DNA of 64,000 nt from Panaeolus papilionaceus (lineage: Eukaryota > Basidiomycota > Agaricomycetes > Agaricales): assembly GCA_015501605.1 (NCBI GenBank), contig JADNRZ010000023.1, forward strand, positions 434,001 through 498,000, in the 5' to 3' direction. The notes beneath the pieces were generated by a model. The model saw only the letters and a list, made by a program, of their open reading frames with translations, was not told the origin of the DNA and made no database searches. The stretch's first letter is position 1, and every line of letters begins with the position of its first letter. Below, piece by piece: positions 44,794 through 57,806 of the stretch. The translations under genes were made by a program, and so were the position numbers.

Positions 44794-47700
44794 TCACCTT
44801 CCAGCAGCAGCAGCAGCAATCAAGCCCTGAATCTGAGGCTGTCCATACTGTGCGCTCAACTTGCTCAACTCGTGCTCCAAATACTGTTGCGGGTTAGGCA
44901 CATACGCCGTAATATCAACCTCGCTCGTCTCAGACGCAGCAAGACGCGAAAACGCAGCTTGATATCCTGCAGTCTGCTCTTCAAAATCAATAGCTGTGAC
45001 CGCTGCATCAGACGATTCTTCCTTCTGCTTCTCGAGATATTGAGGCTCGCTGAAGAGTTTGTTGAGGGAGGCGTAAAGTGGAGACCTAATTCATTCAAAC
45101 ATGTTCAGGGAAAAAAATATCGTTTCATCAGGATTCAAAGCTTACCATGTTCTGATCGAAGGCTCCTTCATAATTGCTGTGCTATGGCACAGAAGATTAA
45201 TGAGACCAACAACAGCCAGTTTACGTTCCTTGTGAGGGAACTTGGGCGATTGAGGAATAATAAAGTTGGTGACAAGCTGGTCCCAAAGCCTGCACAGCAG
45301 AATCAGTCATTCCAGGTCTGCATAAAAAGTAGATCTACGCCTACCCAGGCTGGACAGAGTTCATGGTCTCGATCAAGAGATCAGGGGTCAAGCCCTTGAC
45401 ATTCACCGCAAGTGCATAAAGAAGGAAGTGCGAGAACAAGTACTCAAACTTCTCCGTTTTGTTTGCATGAAGGCGCGTCAAAAGGGTGAAGAAAATGGGC
45501 TTCAAGTACTGCTGGAGGTTCTCCCTACAATAAAGAAAAAGAATTTGTCAATCTAGGTCGTCCCAGGTACAAGATAGGAAGAAATACAAGGGCACTTACG
45601 GCTTGACGTTGAGAACGACAGACTGCAAGAGCTCGATTCCCCATGCATCGTTGACTTTGGAAGGCACCAAACGTTGCTGCACCACAGCAAGGACGGACGC
45701 CACTTGGCCAGCCGCAAACATCGCGTCGCTGTCTTGGGACAGGAAGGCCTTAAGGAGCCTCACGAGTCCCGGAATGCTACCTTTCTGCTGCCAACCAGCG
45801 GGGGTAAGCAGGAACGGTAGCATGTTCCTGTAATCCTGTGGAACGGTGCCTCCACGATGGAACTCGAGCATTTGAGCCAGGACCTGGAAGACATAAGGGA
45901 TGTATTCTGGACGGGTGGAGAGGTGGAGAGAGGTGGGGTGTGAGTGGGAGTGCCTAAAGAAAAGGAACGAGGAGCAAGGGGGGACTACTCACGGTCAATA
46001 TCTTGCTGCAAGATAATGGTAAACGGTCCAAATAAGGCTGCTTCAAAGGTGGGCAGTGCTGCGTTGTTTCCAGCGGTGACAAACCTGACAAAGCGTACAT
46101 GAGAAATGGAAACACGCGAGTAAGAAAAAATACGCAAAGATCTCGGCTCACTTCATCAACGCCGAAATGCTCTCAAAGATATACTGGTCAAATTGAGGGT
46201 TGCTGGGATTTTTAGAAATAACCCCCAAAATGTTCACAAGTCGGGACAAAGTCCTATCGAATCCTGGGATCAGGGTTTGGCGTGCCGTTACAATAATACG
46301 CATGACGCCTGGGTGGCAAAAATGAGATTTGATGTAAATAAAAATTGCTTGGAGGCATACATACATTTCATCAGATGATCGTTTTCTGCGACTTTCTCAG
46401 GTGTAGTCGCCGACTCAATCTTCGATAGCAATTCATTGATAAGAGCGGGTGCAGATTCGTGGATGTCAGCTTGAGCAAAGCTATCGCAGGATTGTCGTCA
46501 GTTGGTTGATGGAATTGGAGCTGATTGGACTTACAGTAGTTGTCCGTTTTGCTTGATAGCGAGGATGCGGTCGATAGTAATCGCGGCATAAGTAAACGTG
46601 ACATAATTCTCCGCTCTCAAATGGTGGGCTAAGAGAGGGAGGACGGAAAGGAGTTGAGGTTTGGTCAACTAAAGGGGAATCAGGATCAGGCTAGCTGAGA
46701 TAGGCATGAGGCATGAAACGGTACCTGATTCCGGAAAGTGAGCAAGAACCGAATAGCATCGACTTGGAGAATTGGGTGCACTGTCCCTGCTGCTGCCTGA
46801 AGGTCTTCAAATACATGATCTGAGAAGAATTTTACGACGTCGACTAAAGAGTTCGTGGATGTAACTCCGTGCTGGAAACAATCAGCATGGCAATTACGAG
46901 CACCCGAACAGATTCCCTTACCTGGATGGTCGAGCCCCGCGTAGCAACAGCCGTAAGGAGGAAGACAGCGCTATCTTTGGCCTTCCAATTTTCTGCTTTA
47001 TTAGAATTATATTCCGAGAGATTCGTGTTAATCCAGGTGCCCACGATTTCCGTCGTTTCCGTTTCGTAGCCGCTCCCGACGAGTGCTTGGAGAACATCCG
47101 CTGCAGCTTGTCGCCTGGTGGCCAAATCAGTACCAGCACTTGAGACTGCCAGATCCAGGCGAATGAATTCAAGGGGATCGTCTTCAAATCTCTCGACGTC
47201 ACTCTCACGAAGGGCAGCATTGGGAACGACAACTCCTTGAACAAGCGATGAAATTGTGTCACGGGATGAAAAGAGATCTTTGTAATATCCTGAGCGAACG
47301 GCCGTTGAAATGAAGCGTAAAGATTGGGAGACAAGCTTTGACGAGTTAAAATCCTTTTGTTGTGCGAATTACAGTTCAATTGACTCACTGGATCATCTGA
47401 AATCCCTGGAAGTTTGTTGGACCCGATCAGGGACCAGACACTCTGTACAACAGCTTGTACCGACGGAGTTTTTTGTAATTGTTCAGGATACAATTTAATG
47501 AAAAGCTGTCGTGGGTGAGGACGGGAAGGGGCCCATAAAATAATTGAATATCTTACCTCGCAAATTTCTAGAATTCCAGTTTTTATTTTGGATGGCAGAG
47601 ATGGAGTCGTTTCATCTGGCTATAATAGTAACATGAGTTGGCAGGAGTGGAGCAAGATATATTTATACATACGTCAACATTCAGTTCTGGTGCTTCCCAG

Positions 47701-48539
47701 AGCAAGAACGCCTGGAACCAGCCCGTTCCAGGGGCAAAAAACTCCTCGTGGCTATCTTCAATGGAAGGTGGTAGATCTTGACACGTGAAGTCGTAGTAAA
47801 TATCAGTCAAGCAGACCATCGCCTGTGCCAAAAGGTCATAGGGTGGTGAAGGATTGGGACGCGTCAAAAGATAGTTGGCCGTTTGTCGGAAAAGTTGCAA
47901 GAAAGGGTCCATCATCCTCGTTAGGACGATGTTGATCTCACTGAAAAGCTTATCGGATCGGACAAGGGAGCGCCACTGCTGGAAGATGGAGTGTGCGGTC
48001 TCCAGAACGGCAATGTTTACCGTGTAATCGGTGGCAGAAAACGATGAAACGAGTTGCTGCAATTTAATTGGCATTAAGGTAAAGATTTTAAAGGTGAAAT
48101 AAAACATAAAACATACGTCAATGAGATCACTCCATTTATCCGGGAAGTCTAGCTCAGCAATGAGTGCCACAGACTCTGCCACTTGTGCACGGATGGCCTT
48201 GTCCGATGCTGAAGACAGAGCCAGCATCGCAGGCACTAAATTAGCACGTAGTGCTGCCTTGTCCGTTTCTGCTAGTGGTTGAACTTCCTACATTTCTCAT
48301 TAGTTCTGACCCATTCTAACCAGCTTATCACACACCTCTTCCCATCTACTCTTGGTAATATTCTTCAAATAAACGCTTCCTGCGAGTCTAACCGAGCGAT
48401 CTTGTGATGATTGCAGAATCAACTGAAGAAGATGTGATAGAAATACTGGTTGGTTGCTTAGAGAGCTTAGATTTTGCTCTGCTTGCTTCCTCGTCGTTGG
48501 GTTCAACGATGCGAGCAGTAATGCTGGTAGGTCTGCCAT
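44794..48539 (-). CDS. CSE1: Exportin-2 / importin-alpha re-exporter CSE1 (CAS)
   Basis: Model: complement(join(44794..45085,45146..45289,45345..45524,45600..45906,45993..46084,46152..46308,46365..46480,46535..46668,46725..46871,46922..47335,47389..47505,47557..47619,47673..48056,48117..48287,48336..48539)), 15 exons, 973 aa, the normal CSE1 length. It carries importin-alpha back to the cytoplasm with Ran-GTP. The N-terminal importin-beta repeat starts LASLNPTTRKQAEQNLSSLS and contains VYLKNITKSRW. The Cse1 central domain has DEFFAPGTGWFQAFLLW-type sequence, then QSLRFISTAVRSGYYKDLF and EDDPLEFIRLDL. The C-terminal CAS domain includes QYIFESISALMKFVTAGN and the conserved PFLLTPAGWQQKGSIPGLVR. 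All fifteen phases close and no key segment is missing. Confidence 0.96.
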
Positions 48540-49433
48540 AGATGATAGTAATGAAAGAAATGAGTTCAGAAAACGAGTTCAAGGTCCAAAGACTCCAAAC
48601 CTCTTTCAATCTGATGCACCACGCGTGAGGTTATGGCCACGTGAGCGTGACTTGATCCACGTGTTGTCTCCGGGTTCCCCTCCTCCGAGTCCGAGACCTC
48701 GAAGTCATTGTTTTCTGTCCTCCATAACGTCCTTCAATCCTTCCCCTTCATTAAATGTTTCGTTATATTACGAGTAAACGCTACGGAAAGACATAATAAG
48801 AGACTCTATTCATTAATACACTTATCTCGATCTCGCTAACAATTGCTTATGTCGAACCGATTTCGTAGCGCCCGCCGTCGTCAAGTGCAGATTTAGAGCC
48901 CAGCAAGAGTCCAGACTGGGCTTTTCGTAGACGGCAAGATATTCTTACAGGCCCGTCAACATCCGTGTCTACCTTTATCTGTCAAGGGATTCGAAACAGA
49001 TTGGCTTGACAGTACACATATCAGAGAGTGTTCCCAGATATGGTTCCCCTATGACATTATTCGGTCGGACTTGATAACATTTGACCTCAGCTGACAGATC
49101 GCGAGTCGTCCACAATTAAAGCATATGCGTCAATACAACCAATTACCCGAAGTAAATAATAACAGAAAAATGAACAATAATATCACAAGTATGCTGAATG
49201 CTTAAGCTATGGCAATTCTAGGAGCGGAACACAATTATAATGTTCTGGATGTCGGACGCAGTCGGTGCGTTCACTGACTAACACCGCGACAATAACCACA
49301 TGGTGTCGGTGACTGACCCGCCACAATATTTCGCGCTGGTTTCAGCCTAAAGAGCTGAATCAATATTCGTTCCTGCTGTCGTTTACAACACCGCGCACAA
49401 CGACTTACCACTGAAAACAGGTTTTACCGCACG
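48540..49433. other. Intergenic region upstream of CSE1
   Basis: About 0.9 kb upstream of the CSE1 start. A 73-codon minus-strand frame here (48388-48609) is a shadow running into CSE1 exon 1. No gene supported. Confidence 0.35.
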
Positions 49434-49767
49434 TTATGGGCTGGCAAGACGTTCCGTGGAGCTGACTGTATCGACAGGCTGGTGATCGACAATCGACCTG
49501 TAAAATCAGTCAATCTCGTCAGTTTCTTTCCTACAAGAGTTACAGTGGAACCGAAGTGAGGCGTACTTACTCGAATATCTGTTTGAGGATGATCATGGCC
49601 GCAGACATGTCGCGTGCACTGGACTTCACGATAACACATGGTGAGAGTGGTGGCGGATGGTCTGGCGAAGATGTGGATAGGGGAAGTGTTTCTTCGGTGA
49701 AGGCTTTAATAACGGAGAACGTAAACGGGAAGGATTTGTCGGACGGATGAATTTCGTACTCTGTCAT
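49434..49767 (-). CDS. Small hypothetical protein, 86 aa
   Basis: Model: complement(join(49434..49497,49571..49767)). Starts MTEYEIHPSDKSFPFTFSVI, then a Ser/Pro-rich stretch and SARDMSAAMIILKQIFESIV, ending ERLASP. The intron is 73 nt with GTAAGT and a pyrimidine-rich acceptor. The N-terminus looks protein-like, but no family was recognised and no domain assigned. It could also be the 5' part of a longer gene or a chance frame. Confidence 0.35.
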
Positions 49768-51048
49768 CCCTCGTATTTAAAGGTCTAATGTACTCTAGTT
49801 CAATATTGCAGACCTGCGCTGTGACAGACCACACAGCCAAGGGTCGCACGAGCATATGCTTTTCAATTTACCAGGAGGAATAACTGCGAGTGTGTCAATG
49901 ATGCTAGATTTACCAAGATCTGGATTTGGCCTGCTAGTGAATGATGGAATGCATAGAAAATGGCAGACAAAACCGAAGGTGGATAAAGGGTTAGATTGTT
50001 CGGCATTTTGGAGGGCGACCCTGAATCAGCATCGCTTTCAGGGTTTCAATCGAGCTCTCGAGAAAGCAAAATTAAAACGATTTCATCATCTCGCCACCCT
50101 TAACGTCCTCCGGAGACACAATGACCTCACTATCGCTGCCGAATATTATCTTTCGTCAAGCAATCATCGTATCTGAGAGCTATGAGGGTATGTTTTTTTT
50201 GTCTTACTGGATGCTCTAGGCCTTATAAACCCTCGCAGTGAACGCATAATGCAGGATTCATAACATGAGGGTAGCGAATAAGCGCTTCTAGCCGCTGGGA
50301 GAACAAGGTAGTAATACCAGTGTGCCAAATTCGGAGATATGACCTGATGTCATTAACAAAACTCTAACTTCCGTGTATGCATTCCGGGCCTTCGGAGTTT
50401 TCTGACGTCAAAAATGCACTCCCACTCGCCTGACTTCGAGCTAAAGAGAGAGACTTAGTCCAGAAATGTACTAACCAGAACGCTGCAATTTAACCATACA
50501 ACAACCATGTCGAGGCTCGGGATCTTGGAGAGGTTTTGAAGTCCAAAAGGCTCCAATAGCTGTAGGTCTAGACTCTACATCTCAGTGCGTTCAGGGTTTG
50601 TCGGAAACTATTCAGTCTTAAATTACGTCGAGATGAAGACATATTAATGTCTTGGTTCACTAAAGCGAAATTCGTCCGTACCGCAACCACAAATTCCGAG
50701 GTGGCGATGACAGGATCTGTCAGAACATACAACCCCGTGTTGACAGTAAATATGCGATGATCCCGACCTCGGGCCAGTCTAAGGGCAAACGGAAACGAAA
50801 GATATACCTCGGAAGGGCTGTGAGCAGAGTGCTCCTGCACCAGGGCTGTCCGTGCTCCAATCTAACTCCTACGAAGGACAGGCTCAGAAGGTCTAATCCA
50901 AGTCTAATCACATACTAAAACACAAGAATCTCATCCCTCGACGTCATAACCCACTGTCATAAAACATCGAAGCACAGATATGTCATCATGCAATTCAACT
51001 GGCTTTCACAACCACGACTTCCAATCCCCACGAGCGTCTCGGGCGCTA
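49768..51048. other. Intergenic region with an unassigned plus-strand ORF
   Basis: About 1.3 kb. The frame 49856-50176 (106 codons) has no recognised domain. It starts 89 bp from the start of the small minus-strand gene, so a divergent pair is possible but unsupported. Confidence 0.3.
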
Positions 51049-52146
51049 TTATGATGCCGCCATGCCCTCATCCATCTTTCCACGCCAAAATTTGTGGGTC
51101 AAGCAGTCTCCATCCAGTTTAACAGCCTGAATGCTTCGGCCAGCTGCGTTTGGCGTGGTTGAAGGCTTCAAATACCACAGCTCGGATATACCCACGGCTC
51201 GCAGATACTGTGGCAGATGGTGGTAATTCAATCCGACAGCATGTGGGCCGTGGCTATCGTCGGATAACGCAAATCGTCCCCCGCAGTTTTGTATAACCTA
51301 AACAGATTTTCCAAACCCAATAGTCAGTCTCTTTCTACTCCCAAGATCTATACAAATGCAACCCCTTTCTTTCGATCCTTTGAACTTACCGAAACGATAT
51401 CAGCCCCGGGGTACGCAGTTTCCCATTTCTTCCTAAACGCAGCTGTATTTATTTCAAACAACGCACCATACTCCACCGCACACCGAACGTTGCGTTCAAT
51501 CTTGTTCCACACTTCAGGGAAATCCGAGAACCGGAGTTGAGGGCAATAGAGACGGCAGAGATCAAAATGACCAATGACCTCGGGCTTGAAGCGCTGTATG
51601 AGATCATACTGTGCGTCAAAGTACGCGTGCAGAAAAGCTTCTTGGCGTTCTGATTCATTGTCATGTTGGAACGAGGACAATGCCTTCTGATATGTCTCCA
51701 AGTCGAAGTCGATAGGGGTTCCACGGACGTGGTGGATTGATCCCACCACGTAGTCAATATGGCCGGCGGACCTATTCAATATACCATCAAGCCCCTCGAG
51801 ATCCAATTCCGTGATTGACTCAGATTCAAGTCCGACCAAAAGTTGGATCTGAGTCGCATATTTTGCCTTTAATCGATGAGCCTCTTCAAGAAATGCGTCA
51901 AACTGCTTGCGGAGGTCATCGATTGTCAAATCCGCCTGTGATTTTAATCAGCACATGCATCTGCTGTGGGGAAGACTACAACGATACTTCTTCTGGATAA
52001 AGATCAAATTTCCGATATCGAGGGACATGTTCCGTGAGACCGTACACCTCAAAACCTTGTCGGATGGCCTCTTCAACCACTTGCTCCAATGTGCCGGTGG
52101 CATGTTTGCAGAATTGCCCAGAGTGGGAATGGTGACTGTGAGGCAT
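51049..52146 (-). CDS. HIS2: Histidinol-phosphatase (PHP family)
   Basis: Model: complement(join(51049..51297,51390..51935,51988..52146)), 317 aa. It hydrolyses L-histidinol phosphate to histidinol, the next-to-last reaction path of histidine biosynthesis. The PHP metal site begins MPHSHHSHSGQFC, followed by VYGLTEHVPRY, VGLESESI (metal-binding Glu), YVVGSIHHVRGTP, VIGHFDLCRLY, FEINTAAFRK and RFALSDDSHGPHAVG, in the order of fungal and Bacillus-type HisK enzymes. Length matches the family (about 300-340 aa). Both introns are GT..AG (52 and 92 nt). It lies 251 bp downstream of the stop of the MFS gene on the same strand; no functional tie is apparent. Confidence 0.95.
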
Positions 52147-52397
52147 AATCAAAAAAGTAAAGAATGAAAAATGATAGGAAATTAGATGGACTCTTGTTCG
52201 CCTCCTCGACGTGTCTTTGAAACCTTAAAGCAGGCAGACTTGACGGAACGTGGGATGGCGAGACTGATCCGCAATCTATCCTTCCGCGATTACATACCAT
52301 TCAGGCGGTTCATTATCTTATCTGATTATGGCAATAGCCTGCCGTGGTACTATAGCAATACAAAAATAAGTTATACTGCCCTTGCGTCATTCGGCTT

Positions 52398-54366
52398 TTA
52401 TATTCTCAACCCATGTCCGAGGTGGCGACCAGACTTGATGAAAAGTTGACGAGAGATAGTCATTCCAATAGCGCCAACACAGATAATCACCTACGACCTA
52501 CAATGTCATCGACCTATCCGCATAATTAACGATATCAGAGCTCACCCCAGAGAGGACAATAGGCTTTAACCATCCCTTGCGATCATTATTTTGGAGCTGA
52601 AGAAGCGCTCCTTCCGCCGGCGTCCCAATGAGCACGGAAATACCAACGATCGAAAACGACATGCCCATTCGAAGCCTAGTAATTAAATCAAATGTATCAT
52701 GGACTATTCAAGTGGATCAACATCAACGTACCCATGCTCTCCACGCGCACTCAGCTGTGCGAGTAAAGAAGGTATCAGAGAAACGTCTGTGTGATGCCAA
52801 CCGTTAGCGTCGAGCACGGATATTAACCATGAGAGCACATACAAGCCCCAGACCAAAATCCGAAGAATATCGAGAAAAGAACAACTCCCTGAAACGTTTT
52901 GATAGCGTACATCGCAAACGCCAATACCCCAGATAGATAAAGGCACGGAAGAAGGAGATTATAGACACCCAACCGGTCGGCGAAAAATCCTGGAACGAGT
53001 CGGCCCACAAAGCTTCCCAGATTGAGAAAAGTGACCTGTAATGTAAATACCCGTCCCCGCATGATCCACGCATAGATTAGAATTAAAACGACGTACTGCA
53101 TAGAAGGACAAAGACTGATCGATACCCAACTCCATCGAGTAGAGTTGCAGATAGAAATCTGACAGGTAAAAAGTAAGACTACTCCCAAAGACCCATGTGC
53201 ACAGCACCCACACGGGAAAAACAAGCCAATGTTGGTTAGAAAGGCACTAGACGAAAAAATTGAGCAGGGTCCCATGTGTCAATTAGCGTATGGAAGTCTC
53301 ACGCAGCAATCGACGAGAGATAGGCAGAGTCCCGGAAGATGCCTTTAACATTTACTTTGGCAGGCAACCTGGTTTGCGTGCCAGTCTTCATTAGTACGTT
53401 GGAAACACAGAGTAGCAAGGCTGTTATCCCTGCTGTAACGCGAATAGCGTTTGGAAACGCTATCTGTCGACGAAGTTGGTTCAGAATAATAGGCCACATA
53501 ATCCCCCCAATGGAGGCACCCTGAATCGTCATAAGGACATTTCGCTTGCATTTATATTTGAAAGAAAGACTTACCGAAACCGCGATGCCTGTTGCAAGTG
53601 AGCGCTTGTTTTTAAAATGATACCCGATGACGGTAAGCGATGGTAGAAATAGGAGAGCCTGTCCGAGTCCCATTCCTACCGCTTGTGTCAAAATACCTTG
53701 ATACAAATATGTCAATCGACAAGAAAGAGAGGGACTACAATATCTCACTTGATAATAATGATCGCGTTGGCACAGAGACAACATAAACATAGACACAACT
53801 TGTAAAACGGTACCGGCGAGAATGATGTGGTGGCTAATGGACTGTGAGCGAAACAAAGGTTTCGAAATTGACGACACTCACAAATATCCCGCGTCGAATA
53901 GCCTTCCAACCACCATCCCGGGTATGTATTGCATAAAAAGCTGAAAACTTCCAATCCAGCTAATATTCGAGGGGCCGACATGCGACAAGAACTCGTTGTC
54001 GTAGTACTCTTGATAAACCCCAAATGCTGACGTATAACTGAAAGCGTCGACTCTCAAATCAGAAAAATGAACCTCGAATTATTTTTCGCAGGACACCAAA
54101 AGACTCACCCATATGTACAGAACTGGACCAGCCACCTGAGCGTGAGTCGAGCGGGAAATTAATCCACAACGATCGAAACTCAACATCGAGGACTTTGCTT
54201 ACACTCCCATGATCGTGCACCATGCCACTTTACCCCCATCCATGACGGCTTTCCCTATCTCCTGTGTTCCTTCATGACCTGGCTGACTTACTGGAGGCGA
54301 ATTATTTTGGGAGCCAGGTATCGCGCTGTCGATGCGAGAAGCACTCTCTTCGTCACCCTGAGGCAT
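52398..54366 (-). CDS. MFS transporter of the monocarboxylate (MCT) type, one junction anomalous
   Basis: Model: complement(join(52398..52490,52546..52675,52732..52786,52843..53035,53097..53158,53212..53246,53303..53520,53575..53833,53882..54037,54109..54135,54203..54366)), 463 aa. It is expected to have twelve membrane spans; visible ones include HHIILAGTVLQVVSMFMLSL, GMGLGQALLFLPSLTVIGYH and VYNLLLPCLYLSGVLAFAMY. MCT hallmarks are present: SWIGSFQLFMQYIPG, RSLATGIAVSGASIGGIMWP, GLFFPYFYLQL and GAYVSLIPSLLAQLSARGE. Within the exon 53575..53833 there is a canonical-looking intron (53697..53748, 52 nt) after HYYQ. Removing it would shift the frame to a stop; leaving it in adds 17 codons and keeps the frame. 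The substrate is unknown. Many fungal genes of this group carry amino or carboxylic acids. Confidence 0.8.
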
Positions 54367-57300
54367 GGTGGTCGTCGAGCTTTGAAGAATCGGCAAGGAT
54401 ATTAGTATATGAAGGTGAAGAGGAAACGAGTTTGCTGCCAGTAAGTAAGTAGAATCGGCGAGCTGAAGCCCTTTTGTATTGTCGACCCATCGAGGGTAAG
54501 CGTTAGAAGTTGTGGAAGGCGAAGAGCGGCAGTTGCACTCCAAAGTTCGAATTGAACTCACGGAGCTAATCCTCATGTATCCTATTCTCACTGAAAGAAA
54601 CAAGCGGCAGTGGCTCAATCAGTTGAAATATTTGAAACGTGTCTTCGGTGGCTCACCAAATTTCAACAGACTTAACCCACAGTATTTCCCAGTAGTTGAA
54701 AAACGGCCCGCGTTATGCTTAGCATTATGAAGTAAGTTCTGGAAGTGTAAACGAAAAGAACTTCCTCTGGTCCAATGGAGTCGAAAGATACGAAAGTACC
54801 CATCATTGAATGGCTGGTAAGCACGCTTGTGTAACAACGCTGGGCTGCTGGTCATTGGCGGGTAATGTTGCAATCGAATCAACGGTCGACCTCTAACTCC
54901 GAAAATCTCGCATCGAAGGCGTCGCATGCGGATCGAGCTTGGACTGATCGTAATACGGGGCCTAGATCAAGTGATGAGGGCTGTAGAATAAAGGCTCTAG
55001 CAGGCTCCGAGGGTAGTAACCTCAGTAAACACCTTACCATCTATGCTCTATCAAAGAGATCTGCCCGAATCAATCTACGCTCAAGCATGCCGCAAATCAT
55101 ACAGCATGTACTTACTGTCCTCGTGTTTCTCTGTAACGAGACCTGGAAAATGGACTGACGTCAAAGGAGGTGGGTGACCAGCGTTGGCCCAGAATGACGA
55201 AGAATAGAACCTTGCACCGTGGTCCCTGAAGGCCTGACGCATATGCTTTTTACGAGAAAAGGGTGAAGTTGACGAGTAAAAAACTGACATTCAACCTCAA
55301 GCGTTCCATGTAAATTTATAGCATCGAACCTTTGCTTCCATCGTAGCCCACCAGCAAGACGTTTACCGACTCTATAAGTACCTGCGGTCGACAGCGTATG
55401 CAATGCCCGCTGCTATTGGGCTATTTTCTAGGGACAACACGAGCGGCATGGCTCACGACTTGGTAACACGCCCTATGAGCACACCTGGTGATTAGTTCAA
55501 GCTTTTCAAAGCTTGATGGACGGGACTTATACCTTCAGTAGAATCATATTCATTATTGAAGTCAAAACTGGTAAGATGACCTCTCCCGGTAAGTATATGA
55601 CAGGAAGCTCGTGGTTACATCCCTTGAAGACCTTTCCAAAGAAAAGCGGAAGTCAGGTAAGTATTGCTTATGAATTGAAGCTACCAAGCAATACGTACTA
55701 GTCACCGCGTCTGCCCCCGTTGTAGACAAGTAATTGAACAAAGAACCCATAAACGTGATTCGCAAAGCCCACTCTCAGGCGGTCAGTGTTGCGTTATCCT
55801 CGGATCGCACAATCTTGAGCATCGTCAACTACAAAGCCAAAATGTAAAAAGACTGAGATTGTCGGACAACTGTGCCACTCAAACAGAACACTGCTTCATC
55901 GAACACAGACAAGGAAATCGGGGCGTAGACCTGGACCCCTTCACTGATAAACTGATTGAAACCAGAAAGACGTCTAATGCCACGACTACAGCTGAAGTTA
56001 TTGAATGTCCAAGTTGGATGTAGGATGATGACCGTCGGTAAGCTAGGAGCAGTGTCCCAAGTGCGACGCCATGATGACCCACGGCAATTCCCGGACTTAT
56101 CCCTGACTCTAGTCATTCTAAGTACCCGACAGGACATACCTCGACTTGACTTTGAACTGCTACCAGCACATAGGTTGATAGGGAACGCTCGAAAGCTCTA
56201 GATCCAGCTATGGGATCAGGCTCTAGAGCACTACTGCTTACAAACCATCATATCGTTTATTGACATTAATATTTCCAACAAAACAGCGTGTCGACAACTA
56301 GAAGGAGGAATGCATATGATCATTGTCATGCATGGTAAATAGACAAGGGAGTTCTGCCTTGGTATGTCTGCAGTCTTCTTTCAATTCATATCATGATGAT
56401 GGTATTACCCCGTTGTATACAACGCCAGGCTTCAGACATTTTTATAGTGGTCATCAAAATACAGCTAAGTGACTGGTAATACTGCTAAAAATAATTCGCA
56501 AGGAAGGTTTATATCGCGAAAGCGTCTTATCTTTGAAGAACGATTTCTTGCTCTCATCTTCGACTTGATGGTTCAGCCATGGGCTGTACTTCAGCTACGT
56601 TTTGTCTGAAAGAGTTTGAAGGGAGTGTTCTACTTGGGTTCCACTGTGACAGGAATTCTATATCTCGTTCTCATCTGCGTTCTGTCTCCTTGGCCTTGGC
56701 CCCAAGCGATATCATTCTCTCGTCTCTTCGCCGATCTTTTCGTTGACCCCCCGCCCTTGAACATTGATGCTCGGGTGCGAAGGATAAGCGCACTAATTCT
56801 CGTCCATCACAGTAGCTGCTGGAGGGTTTCTGTTCCTACACATTTCACAAGGATAACATCTCACTCTCAACGATCCCTCGCCTACCTCAGCAATCAACTG
56901 GTACCTGAGCTATGCTGCTTTTTTTCCTGAATATCTCCAGTATACATTTCTAACACCACATTTTCCGTTATCCTACCGAACATACTATTGCTCTGATCAT
57001 CTTACCACTCTGTCCAGCAAATTCTTCCATCGTGATCATTCACTTTCGGACTTGAGGAACCATTGAACTGAATTACTCGACAGATTTGGAGGCAAGTGTG
57101 TTCGCTCCTATCGGCCCGGCACGAATTCAACGAGTCCCTACATCAAGGAAAAGCAACTGCAGGCGACATCTGCGTCAAAAAGAGGTCCATATGCTTTGAT
57201 TCTACTCTTTTCTCCCTTCACCTCATCGTCACGCCAAACCAACCGCACCCGTCCACGGCTTGTACCCCACGCAGGATCGACGCTGAATGATGGCCAAGCG

Positions 57301-57806
57301 GAAAAACACACGCATCTTATAAAACTCTAAACGATCTCAATCAAACAGGCAATGCCCTGTCCCCGGGGCCTTTAGGCTTTACTCCGGAGATGTTCTCTGC
57401 AGGTCACGGAGTGACTTGATGCTTAAAATGAGCTCTAATCCCTCGAACTCCGCCTTCGCTCAGCTGGTCATACTCGCCAAGGCGCGGTCTTGTGATGTCA
57501 AAGTCGCGCAGAGTGAAGCGTCTTGGGAAACTTGGCGCCCTGGGCCTGGTTTCACTGCTTCCGAGGAGACGCCAATGACTGTTCAGTTCTCGCGTTCTGA
57601 ATAATATCCTGTGCAGAACGATGATGTGCGCACAGAGACTCTATGCTATTCTCCAAACAAAAAACCTACGACAAGCTAGCGAGTCGACCGGTTATTTTCC
57701 GTTCTACCTCGTTCAATTTTGCTATAAAATCAGCCCTCGGAACACAGAAGAAATCTCCAACAACACGGTTAACTACAAACTGGTGTTCAAGAACATTCCC
57801 TACAAG
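54367..57806. other. Long intergenic region upstream of the cellobiohydrolase
   Basis: About 3.4 kb. Only short ORFs are present (for example 56616-56930 plus, which begins with a hydrophobic stretch but lacks any domain). A palindromic CCCCGGGG lies near 57360 and a CTCCGGAG near 57374, in the promoter part of the cellobiohydrolase. GC-rich elements of this kind are seen near carbon-repressed genes, but a CreA site is not proven. No transposon recognised. Confidence 0.4.
57723..57729 (+). promoter_or_regulatory. TATA box of the cellobiohydrolase gene
   Basis: TATAAAA lies 84 bp before the ATG at 57807, a normal spacing for a strongly inducible fungal gene. A run of codons upstream of this ATG is open but is leader, not protein. 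Confidence 0.6.

Noticed and set aside
57621..57806. Start of the cellobiohydrolase at an upstream ATG
   Set aside because: The frame is open, but the ATG at 57807 gives a proper signal peptide and lies 84 bp after a TATA box; upstream residues would destroy the signal.
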